A stretch of 13,856 nt of DNA from CBDDRG01 sp051306415 (lineage in GTDB: Bacteria; Pseudomonadota; Gammaproteobacteria; Pseudomonadales; Porticoccaceae). The stretch spans positions 1-13,856 of the forward strand of contig JBPPNE010000218.1 of assembly GCA_051306415.1 (NCBI GenBank), given 5' to 3'. Positions 1 through 6,728 of the stretch are shown here, piece by piece. A model generated the notes under the pieces. The model had not been told where the DNA came from, searched no databases, and saw nothing but the letters and a program-made list of their open reading frames with translations. Position 1 is the first letter of the stretch, and the number at the start of each line of letters is the position of its first letter. Both the position numbers and the translations under genes were made by a program.

Positions 1-1
1 T

Positions 2-124
2 TTTCGCAAGCTGCTGGTGCGCTATGAGAAACTTGAGCGCAGCTTCCTCGCGCTCAACCATCTTGCGGCTGGGATAATCGCGTTCCGAAAGGTGCGTTTC
101 AAGATAAACATTATTTACGGATAA
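2..124 (+). pseudogene. IS5-family transposase, C-terminal end (5' part outside window)
   Basis: An open frame enters from the left edge and stops at TAA 122-124, giving the last 40 residues of a protein. They begin FRKLLVRYEKLERSFLALNH and end in NIIYG. This is the typical C-terminal tail of IS5-family DDE transposases, which cut and paste the element through terminal inverted repeats. The catalytic Asp and most of the protein lie outside the window, so it cannot be told whether the gene is intact. The right inverted repeat of the element should lie just after the stop (around 120-135), but the left end is needed to define it. The fragment marks a mobile-element boundary beside the catabolic cluster. 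Confidence 0.8.
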
Positions 125-451
125 GTTCTAAAGCATTCACCGCCAACGCCATGAACACAGGTTCAGGCGCGCCGGGCAATTGATTGACGCCGGCTTTCGC
201 GGAGGCGATGAAGGCCGTCAGCAGGCATCGGGGTCAACCCATCTTTGGCTATCAACGCAACTATGGGTCCAGCCTGTCAAAATCCGCATTTCGTCGCTCT
301 GGAGATCGCGTGGACATCCGCTGCCACCCATGCGAGAATCCGACCAAGTCGTGGCCTCCATAACAATCGACTGATAGCGAAGACGGGAACCCATAAACAT
401 AAACCGCCCTTGACCCGCCCAAGGGGAATTGATCCGATCAGCGTAGAGCCC
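125..451. other. Gene-free region: IS right end and upstream region of the AraC gene
   Basis: These roughly 330 bp carry no convincing coding region. They should contain the right end of the IS5-type element and the promoter of the AraC-type gene. I see a short perfect inverted repeat, TGAAC-acag-GTTCA, at 152-165. I do not see a -35/-10 pair that I would defend. The regulator frame stays open through part of this stretch, with a possible TTG start at 245, but the protein sequence there is not family-like. Confidence 0.4.
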
Positions 452-1549
452 ATGGCAGGCAGAATCCCGGAAATCGCCACCCCCGTCGGCGCCTTGTTGA
501 AAGGCGGGGCCGACCTCGGCAAGGGCCGCACCATAGCGTCAAACTATGTCAACCTTATTTTCCACGCCCTGGGTGGCACCGACGACATTCGTCGGTGCTT
601 TGAAAAACACGGCATCAGCCAAACGATCATGGAAGAACCCAACAGCTTGGTCGGCTTTGATCGCGTCTGTGGCGCGGTGTTCGACATCATGCAAACGTTA
701 GATATGCCCAATGCCGGCCTTGTGGTCGGCGCCAAAATGCACATCTCAACCCATGGCACTGTGGGCATGGCGGTCATCAGCAGCGACACCATCGCCGAGG
801 CCATTGACGATCTCACCCGCTATTACCGGACACAGATTTCCTTTCTCGAAGCCAAAGTTTACTTTGAGAACGACTCACTGGTCGTCGAATTGGTCGAAAC
901 TCACGACCAGCCCGAACTCCAGATCCCGATCCTCGAAGCACTGATGCTGTCCCTGCAAAACACGCTGGAGTTCGTCAGTGGGCGTCCCCTGTCAGACAGC
1001 AAGGTGGTTTTTGCCTACCCCCCACCGAGCTACGCCGCCCAATACGGCATGTTCTTTTCAGGCAAGGTTCGCTTCAACGGTGACAAGCACAAGATGAACC
1101 TTCCCGCGGCTCTGTTAACCAAACACTGCATCACGGCGGATCAACAGATCCACCGGCTCGCAAGAGAGCAGTTGCAGCAGAAATTGCAGGATATCCGCGC
1201 CAACAACCTGACCGTGCAACACGTGCTGACCTTGCTTAGACAGCGTCCCCACGCCATGCCCAGCCTTGATGAACTCGCCGAGACCTTTAACATCTCGTCG
1301 CGCACGCTAATCAGGAACCTGCTGGCGCAGAACACCAACTACAGGGAGTTGCGCAACCTTGTTCACAAGCAAATGGCCACCGAATCCCTGCGCAATACCG
1401 ACAGTTCAGTAGACGCCATCGCGATGGATCTGGGCTATCAGGATACCGCCAGTTTCCGCCGCGCCTTCAAGCGCTGGTGCGGCCTGTCACCGTCGGAATA
1501 CCGCACTCAGCAGCGCCAACAAAAACCAACCGCAAGGAACCCGTCATGA
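452..1549 (+). CDS. AraC-family transcriptional regulator with arabinose-binding-type N-terminal domain
   Basis: This is a 365-residue DNA-binding regulator of the AraC/XylS family, in the OruR/ArgR-like group that has an N-terminal ligand-sensing domain of the 'Arabinose_bd' type (about residues 15-210). The C-terminus has two helix-turn-helix units. The first is around 268-292 (LDELAETFNISSRTLIR) and the second around 323-352, with the family signature DLGYQDTASFRRAFKRWCG then SPSEYR. I chose ATG 452 because the conserved N-terminal motif TPVGALL follows directly and 365 aa is near the usual 330-350. The frame is open further upstream to a TTG at 245, but that extension looks non-coding. 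The ribosome site is weak. The stop overlaps the start of the next SDR by 4 bp (ATGA), so the two are co-translated. The likely role is ligand-dependent activation of the SDR gene and perhaps of the carboxylase operon. The ligand is unknown. Confidence 0.9.
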   Translation: MAGRIPEIATPVGALLKGGADLGKGRTIASNYVNLIFHALGGTDDIRRCFEKHGISQTIMEEPNSLVGFDRVCGAVFDIMQTLDMPNAGLVVGAKMHISTHGTVGMAVISSDTIAEAIDDLTRYYRTQISFLEAKVYFENDSLVVELVETHDQPELQIPILEALMLSLQNTLEFVSGRPLSDSKVVFAYPPPSYAAQYGMFFSGKVRFNGDKHKMNLPAALLTKHCITADQQIHRLAREQLQQKLQDIRANNLTVQHVLTLLRQRPHAMPSLDELAETFNISSRTLIRNLLAQNTNYRELRNLVHKQMATESLRNTDSSVDAIAMDLGYQDTASFRRAFKRWCGLSPSEYRTQQRQQKPTARNPS

Positions 1550-2364
1550 CCAGTAAGGCAGTATCCGTTTCTCTGCAGGGCAAAGTCGCTCTGATCACCG
1601 GCGGCGCTCGCGGCCTCGGTGCCGAAATCGCGCAGACCCTGGCGCGGGCAGGCGCGCAAATAGTGATTACCGACATTCTCGACGAACTCGGCCGGGCGAC
1701 CGCAGCGAAAATCAACGCCGGCGGTGGGTCGGCGACCTTTATCACCCACAACGTGACCAGCGAAGTCGATTGGGAAAACGCGGTGGCAGAGGCGATCAAA
1801 GTCTTTGGCGGCCTCGACATCCTGGTCAACAATGCTGGCATCGAGATCTGCGCCTTGGTGGAGAACACTACCGTAGAACAGTTTCAGCGCATTCTCGACG
1901 TCAATGTCACCGGCGTCTTTCTCGGCCTCAAACACGGCTGTCGCGCGATGAAACCGGGCGGACCCGCCGGCAAGGGCGGCTCTATCATCAACCTGTCGTC
2001 GGTGGCCGGGTTGAGAGGTTATTCCGGGCTCAGCGCCTACTGCGGCAGCAAGGGCGCCGTCAAACTACTCACCAAGAGCGCCGCCGTCGAGTTCGGCAGC
2101 CTGAAATACGACATCCGTGTCAACTCCATCCACCCCGGCCTGATTCCCACCGACATGGGTACGAGCGTCATTCAGGGCTTCATCAAAGCAGGGCTCGGTG
2201 GCACCCCTGAACAGGTCATGGCCGCCTTCGAACGGGGTACGCCGCTCGGCATGGTGGGCAAACCCCAGGACATCGCCAACGCGGCTCTGTTCCTCGCCAG
2301 CGATCAGTCACCCTGGGTCACCGGGGCAGAAATTGTCGTCGATGGCGGCTCCACCGCATCCTGA
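1546..2364 (+). CDS. Short-chain dehydrogenase/reductase (SDR), NAD-type, probable secondary-alcohol dehydrogenase
   Basis: This is a 272-residue classical SDR that interconverts a hydroxyl and a keto group using a nicotinamide cofactor in the cytoplasm. The cofactor motif TGGARGLG is at residues 18-25 and NNAG at 95-98. The catalytic tetrad is complete: Asn120, Ser152, Tyr165 and Lys169 (YCGSK). Asp43 at the end of the second beta strand (VITDI) points to NAD(H) rather than NADP(H). The C-terminal half carries KYDIRVNSIHPGLIPTDM, a stretch close to cyclopentanol- and hydroxysteroid-dehydrogenase-like SDRs. ATG 1546 is chosen because it overlaps the AraC stop and starts just before the Rossmann fold; the frame extends further upstream only inside the AraC gene. 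Its partner on the other strand is a related SDR. Oxidation of a secondary alcohol to the ketone used by the carboxylase is a reasonable inference, but the substrate is not readable. Confidence 0.92.
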   Translation: MTSKAVSVSLQGKVALITGGARGLGAEIAQTLARAGAQIVITDILDELGRATAAKINAGGGSATFITHNVTSEVDWENAVAEAIKVFGGLDILVNNAGIEICALVENTTVEQFQRILDVNVTGVFLGLKHGCRAMKPGGPAGKGGSIINLSSVAGLRGYSGLSAYCGSKGAVKLLTKSAAVEFGSLKYDIRVNSIHPGLIPTDMGTSVIQGFIKAGLGGTPEQVMAAFERGTPLGMVGKPQDIANAALFLASDQSPWVTGAEIVVDGGSTAS

Positions 2365-2381
2365 TCAAATACCGGGATCCC

Positions 2382-2413
2382 AAAAGGCGGAGAGGTCAAC
2401 CTCTCCGCCTTTT
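2382..2413. terminator. Bidirectional intrinsic terminator between convergent units
   Basis: A perfect 14-bp stem, AAAAGGCGGAGAGG (2382-2395) with its complement at 2400-2413, encloses the tetraloop TCAA. On the plus strand a run of six T ends the stem (2410-2415), and on the minus strand the A-tract gives a run of T. It lies 17 bp after the plus-strand SDR stop and 35 bp after the end of the minus-strand operon, so it probably ends both transcripts. Confidence 0.93.
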
Positions 2414-2448
2414 TTACACCCACCAACATTTACATCCACACACATCCG

Positions 2449-3213
2449 CTAATGGCAGGTAAAACCCCCGTCGATGACCAGTTCGGAACCGGTCATGTAA
2501 CGCGACTCGTCGGACGCCAGGAACAGGATGCCGTAGGCCTGATCGATGGGGTCCGCCATATGGCCAACGACGATCTCGGTGTTGATGCGCGCGACGTCCG
2601 CCTCGGAAAAGATACTGACGGCGCCCTCCACCATTGGCGTCTGGGTAAAGCCCGGGTGCAGCGAATTGACCCGGATGTTGTATTTTTTCTCGGCGCAATA
2701 CAGCGCTGCGGATTTGGTAAACAGCCGCACGCCGCCCTTGCTGGCATTGTAGGCGGCGAACTTCGGATCGCCGACCAGACCTTCAATGGACGACACGTTG
2801 ATGATGCTGCCGCCACCGTTCAACTTCATCTGGCGAATGGCGTTCTTGGTGCCCATGAATACGGCCTCCATGTTCACCGAATTGACGAAACGCCAGTGGG
2901 CGAGATCGCTCTCCTCAAGGTCGGTGGCAACGCCGACGCCGGCGTTGTTAACGAGGACATCGAGCCGGCCAAATAGCCGCACAGTTTCGGCGATCACCTC
3001 TGGCCAGCGTTTTTCATCAGTCACATCCTGGGCCACAAACGCGGCTTCATAGCCCTGCTCGCGCAATTTCCTGGCGGACGCTTCACCCATGTCCGGGCGA
3101 ATATCCGTGATGACTACCTTGCCGCCCTCGCGGCCGATCAACTCCGCCGTCGCATAGCCGATACCCGCGGTGCCGCCGGTGATCAGCGCCACTTTCCCCT
3201 GCACTCTACCCAT
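2449..3213 (-). CDS. Short-chain dehydrogenase/reductase (SDR), NAD-type, last gene of the carboxylase operon
   Basis: This is a 254-residue classical SDR. The cofactor motif TGGTAGIG is at residues 12-19, NNAG at 89-92, and the catalytic residues Asn114, Ser142, Tyr155 and Lys159 (YNASK) are all present. Asp37 after the second strand (VITDI) indicates NAD(H). The start MGRVQGKVALITGG and the C-terminal GSELVIDGG resemble the cyclopentanol-dehydrogenase group of SDRs. A GGGAGA ribosome site precedes ATG 3213. It begins 21 bp after the GTPase stop and is the last gene before the shared terminator. In the apc/bal-type pathway an SDR (the phenylethanol dehydrogenase of Aromatoleum) makes the ketone for the carboxylase. 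This gene, cotranscribed with the carboxylase, is the better candidate of the two SDRs for that job. A later step such as beta-hydroxyacyl oxidation is also possible. Confidence 0.92.
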   Translation of the reverse strand: MGRVQGKVALITGGTAGIGYATAELIGREGGKVVITDIRPDMGEASARKLREQGYEAAFVAQDVTDEKRWPEVIAETVRLFGRLDVLVNNAGVGVATDLEESDLAHWRFVNSVNMEAVFMGTKNAIRQMKLNGGGSIINVSSIEGLVGDPKFAAYNASKGGVRLFTKSAALYCAEKKYNIRVNSLHPGFTQTPMVEGAVSIFSEADVARINTEIVVGHMADPIDQAYGILFLASDESRYMTGSELVIDGGFTCH

Positions 3214-3234
3214 GGTTGTTCTCCCGTCTCATTT

Positions 3235-4260
3235 TCAGGTTGGTTTATTTCCGTTCGCACAGACAGCGTCAAATAGTTTGCCGAGATCGCTTCGCTCAAG
3301 CCGGTCGGTGATGAACACCAATCGCGTCGTTCTATCCGCCGACGGCCAGCGCGGTAGCCAGGTGATCGGATAGACCTTGTCGCGAATGCAATGCACCACC
3401 GCCGGTGTGTCTTCGCGGCCGCGAAGGGCGACCAGTCCCTTGACCCGCAGCAACTGTTCGGGGCGGTAATTTACCAGCTCCTGAAAGAAAAGCACCAGGT
3501 CGGCCAGGCTGAGTGGCTCCTCTCGCATCAACGCAAAGGTGAGAATGCCGTCGTGATGGGCATGGCTGTGCGGTGAGAATTTGTTGGCCGCGAGCCACTG
3601 CTCGATATCCTCGCCGCCCGCGGTCTCCCGCGAACCGGGTTTTAGCGATCGCGGGTAGTGGTTGTTGCCAAGGATCAGCGCGGGCGCGATATCGCCGTGC
3701 ATGATCGCGATCACATCGACACCCTGATTGATCGCCCGCAAGCGAGCGCGCAATTTCGCCACCGCGTCCGCCGGCGCGATATCGGTCTTGGTCAGCAACA
3801 GGCGATCGGCGTGGGCGACCTGCCGCACCGCCACGGCTTGTTCATTCAGCGTCCGCTCGCCGGCCAGAGCATCGACCAAGGTCACCACGCCCTGCATCGC
3901 ATAGACCTTGCGCAGGCTGGTATTGGCCATCAGCGTGTGGATGATCGGCACCGGATCGGCGAGGCCGGTGGTCTCGATCAGCAGGCGGTTGAACCGTGGC
4001 ACATCGCCGAGCGCTCGCAGGCGGTGGAGGTTGCGCATTTCAAGTGCCAAGTCCTCGCGGATCGTACAGCAGATACAGCCGTTCATCAGCCGCAGAATAT
4101 TATCGCGGCTGGCGGCGATAAGGCTGTGGTCGAGGCCGATCTCGCCGAACTCATTGACGATGACCGCCGTGTCGGCCAGCGCGGGATCCGCCAGCAACCG
4201 GCTGATCAGCGTGGTCTTGCCGCTGCCGAGATAGCCGGTGACGACGGTGACCGGTATCAC
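3235..4260 (-). CDS. CobW/COG0523 G3E-family GTPase, putative metal chaperone
   Basis: This is a P-loop GTPase of about 341 residues in the CobW/UreG/HypB (G3E) class, whose members use GTP to load metals onto target proteins. The Walker A motif GYLGSGKTT is near residues 9-17. The metal-binding CxCC motif of COG0523 (NGCICC) is near 60-65, Walker B-like ETTGLADP near 96-103 and the base motif TKTD near 157-160. A His-rich stretch (HSHAHHD) around 229-236 precedes a CobW C-terminal domain. The start is unusual: TTG at 4263 and GTG at 4260 are adjacent, and I chose GTG because it gives the family-like MIPVTVVTG and better spacing to a GGGG stretch. It lies 27 bp after the ligase stop. Sitting in a carboxylase operon, it may supply a divalent metal (Zn, Mn or other) to that enzyme; this is inferred from context alone. 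Confidence 0.9.
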   Translation of the reverse strand: MIPVTVVTGYLGSGKTTLISRLLADPALADTAVIVNEFGEIGLDHSLIAASRDNILRLMNGCICCTIREDLALEMRNLHRLRALGDVPRFNRLLIETTGLADPVPIIHTLMANTSLRKVYAMQGVVTLVDALAGERTLNEQAVAVRQVAHADRLLLTKTDIAPADAVAKLRARLRAINQGVDVIAIMHGDIAPALILGNNHYPRSLKPGSRETAGGEDIEQWLAANKFSPHSHAHHDGILTFALMREEPLSLADLVLFFQELVNYRPEQLLRVKGLVALRGREDTPAVVHCIRDKVYPITWLPRWPSADRTTRLVFITDRLERSDLGKLFDAVCANGNKPT

Positions 4261-4287
4261 CAAGCGCCCCGAGCAGCGGCGAACAAC

Positions 4288-5847
4288 TCAGTTGACCTGG
4301 CGAACCTGGTCGCCCCAATACTTCTGGCGCAGGGCTTTCTTGTCCGGCTTGCCATAGGCGGTGAGCGGAATATCCGCCACCACCTCGATGACCTTGGGCA
4401 CCTTGTAGGCGGCGAGGCGCAGCTTGCAGAACCCGATCAGGTCATCCACGTCCAGGCTGTCGCCGGCCGGGATCACCGCCGCGCACACCGCCTCGCCCCA
4501 GTCGGCGTGAGGGATGCCGATCACCATGACCTGGCGCACGCCGGGGTATTCCTGCACCACGTTCTCGACCTCGGACGAATACACGTTCATGCCGCCGGAG
4601 ATGATCATGTCCTTGGAGCGATCGACGATGAAGACATGGCCGCTGGCAAGTTGATAGCCGACATCACCGGTCTTGATCCACTCGCCCGCATAAACTTCGG
4701 CGGTCTTATCGGGGTCGTTGTAGTAACACTCCAGCGTGTAGGGCGAACGCGCCATGATCTCGCCGACCTCGCCAAAGCGCAGCGCCTCGCCCTCGGCGCC
4801 ACCGATACGGACGTCGGCGGTGATGATGGGCTGACCGCAGGAGCCAAGAAAGCGGTCGTCGAGATGATCGGCCTTCGATAGCTTGGTGGCGAAATTCGGC
4901 ACCTCGGTCTGACCGAACAGCTGCACCAGCACCGGGCCGAATTTTTCCAGCACCTCCTTCAGACGCACGCGGGTGATCGGCGCGGCGCCGTACACCAGCG
5001 TGCGCAGACTCGCGATGTCGTGACGCGCGGGATCGTAGGCATCCAACACCCGATAGATCATCGTCGGCACCATGAAGGTCCAAGTGACCTTGTCGCGGCT
5101 GATGGCGTCGAGCACCGCCAGCGGATCGAACTTGGCGTGCACGTGTACGGTCGCGCCCTGCAAAAATGCGGTCTGCAGGAAAAAGCCGGCGGAGTGCGGC
5201 AGTGGACTGGTCAGCAGCAGTTTCTCGGTCTCCGCGATTTCGCCGTGGATGATGTGGGTGAGACCGTTGATCATCATCGCGCGGTGCGTGTGCATCACAC
5301 CTTTCGAGCGCCCGGTGGTGCCACCGGTGTAGAGGATGAAGGAGGTGTCCTCGGGCCCCACCGCTCCCCACTCAAAGTCGGCAACGGGTTCGGCCAGCAG
5401 CTGCCGCCAGTCGCGGTGGCCGGCATCGAGCCCGGCATCGACGTCATCCACCTCAATGATGGCGGCGAGATCAGTGCTGTCGAGTTCGGATTTATCGAGC
5501 TTGTCCTTCAGCGAGCTGTGCACCACCATCATGCGGGCACCGCAATGGCCGATCATGTAGCTGACATCGCTGCGGCTCAGCATCTCGTTCAGCGGCACTT
5601 TCACCGCGCCGAGCTTCAGGATCGCCAGGTCGGTGATGGCAAACTCGACACAGTTGCGCAAGACGATGGCCAGACGGTCGCCTTTGTTCAGACCCAGCGC
5701 GCGCAGTTGCGCGGCCAGCCGGCTGGAGAGATCGTCCAGTTCGCGGTAGCTGTAACTGCTGCCATCCACCACCAGCGCGGTCTTTTCCGCGTGACGCCAC
5801 AACGCATTGCGGAACATGAACTGGGAGCTTTGACTGCTGTGGAGCAT
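4288..5847 (-). CDS. AMP-forming acyl-CoA synthetase (candidate beta-keto-acid CoA ligase)
   Basis: This is a 519-residue member of the ANL superfamily, which activates a carboxylate with ATP to an acyl-AMP and transfers it to CoA. The P-loop motif YTGGTTGRSKG is at about residues 172-182. FGQTE, a variant of the usual YGxTE, is near 310. The GDVGY motif follows, then the hinge and adenylate-binding segment DRSKDMIISGGMNVYSSEVE near 407-427, and the catalytic lysine of the C-terminal domain is Lys500 (YGKPDKK). Length and motif order are normal, so it should be active. ATG 5847 has a TGAGGA ribosome site seven bases upstream. It follows the carboxylase genes by 50 bp, the position held by benzoylacetate-CoA ligase in the acetophenone cluster, as I recall it. 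I infer that it activates the beta-keto acid made by the carboxylase, but other aryl or fatty acids cannot be excluded. Confidence 0.9.
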   Translation of the reverse strand: MLHSSQSSQFMFRNALWRHAEKTALVVDGSSYSYRELDDLSSRLAAQLRALGLNKGDRLAIVLRNCVEFAITDLAILKLGAVKVPLNEMLSRSDVSYMIGHCGARMMVVHSSLKDKLDKSELDSTDLAAIIEVDDVDAGLDAGHRDWRQLLAEPVADFEWGAVGPEDTSFILYTGGTTGRSKGVMHTHRAMMINGLTHIIHGEIAETEKLLLTSPLPHSAGFFLQTAFLQGATVHVHAKFDPLAVLDAISRDKVTWTFMVPTMIYRVLDAYDPARHDIASLRTLVYGAAPITRVRLKEVLEKFGPVLVQLFGQTEVPNFATKLSKADHLDDRFLGSCGQPIITADVRIGGAEGEALRFGEVGEIMARSPYTLECYYNDPDKTAEVYAGEWIKTGDVGYQLASGHVFIVDRSKDMIISGGMNVYSSEVENVVQEYPGVRQVMVIGIPHADWGEAVCAAVIPAGDSLDVDDLIGFCKLRLAAYKVPKVIEVVADIPLTAYGKPDKKALRQKYWGDQVRQVN

Positions 5848-5897
5848 GGATGAATCCTCAGCTGGCAGGCGGCGCTAAGCGCGGCGAGTGGCGGCTA

Positions 5898-6728
5898 TCA
5901 ACGGCTGGGCAGAGCGCTGATCCGCTGAACGATAATTTTGGGGTCCAGGTCGGCGGGGACTTCGCCGTACAGGCAAGCGCCTGCCCCTGTCGTTGCCAAT
6001 TCGCCATCGCGCCAGAAGCCGACGTCGAGACCACTGCAAAAACCAGCCAGACCTTCAAGTTGTCGCGGAACAGGCTGTCCCGGCACCAGCCACAGATCGG
6101 GCGCCACCGATTGATAATTGAGCGCGAGCTCGACGCTTGCCGCGCGCGCCGCGAACACCCAACCATAGTGCGCGGCGGCGTTCTTGATCGCCTCGCTGGC
6201 CTCTAGCTCGTCAGCGGCATCAACGCCGGTATCGGTAAAAGTGAGCACCAGGCCGTCGAGGCCGGCATCGGCGTGCTCGCGCATCACACCGACGAGCAGG
6301 GTCGCGACATCGTCGAGCATATCGAAATCGATCGTCCCCGCATCTTCGCCGAGCGCCACCAGCAAAGACGCTGGCGAGGGCAGCGCCAGCATGATATCCG
6401 CCCTCGCCGCCTGCCCATGCACCAGGGCCGCCAGCGCCTCGGCGCAAAAGGCGCGCACACCAGCATCGCCGAGTACGGCGTTGACACGGCCGGAGCCCGT
6501 TGCCGCGATGGCGAGGTCGCGGCGGACAGCGCACAGCGCGCCGAGATTGAATTCGATCACCTCAGAGCCCAACACCTTGTTGGCATCGGCAAGCCCGTTC
6601 ACATGGCGCAGAGGTTCGCGGAACCAGCCGGGGTTGTCGCGGGCAAACACCTGGCGGGCGTAGTCGTCGAAGGCGAGCCAGCGCAGTTGGCCGCCGCCAC
6701 CGAGCCAGGCGCGAACCCGTCCGGCCAT
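5898..6728 (-). CDS. Ketone carboxylase epsilon-like accessory subunit (by position and size)
   Basis: This is a 276-residue protein of about 30 kDa with no signal peptide or membrane segment. Its start is set by TGATG at 6730-6726, where the HyuB-type stop shares one base with ATG 6728; a longer open frame upstream lies only inside the HyuB gene. The middle part (LALPSPASLLVAL, then HADAGLDGLVLTFTD) has the feel of a beta/alpha barrel such as the UroD/MetE group, but I cannot prove that by eye, and no metal-binding Cys/His cluster is obvious. Gene position and size match the roughly 34 kDa fifth subunit of acetophenone carboxylase, which is separate from the core complex and needed for activity in that system. 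The call therefore rests mainly on context. It could instead be an unrelated enzyme of the same pathway. Confidence 0.65.
   Translation of the reverse strand: MAGRVRAWLGGGGQLRWLAFDDYARQVFARDNPGWFREPLRHVNGLADANKVLGSEVIEFNLGALCAVRRDLAIAATGSGRVNAVLGDAGVRAFCAEALAALVHGQAARADIMLALPSPASLLVALGEDAGTIDFDMLDDVATLLVGVMREHADAGLDGLVLTFTDTGVDAADELEASEAIKNAAAHYGWVFAARAASVELALNYQSVAPDLWLVPGQPVPRQLEGLAGFCSGLDVGFWRDGELATTGAGACLYGEVPADLDPKIIVQRISALPSR

Noticed and set aside
184..212. TTGACG with a possible -10 17 bp downstream as promoter of the AraC gene
   Set aside because: The -10 candidate (GATGAA) is a poor match and the site lies far from the start codon.
183..225. REP-like look of GACGCCGGCTTTCGCGGAGGC
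   Set aside because: The second arm does not complete the hairpin and there is no CTGGAT/ATCCAG flank, so it is not called as a repeat.
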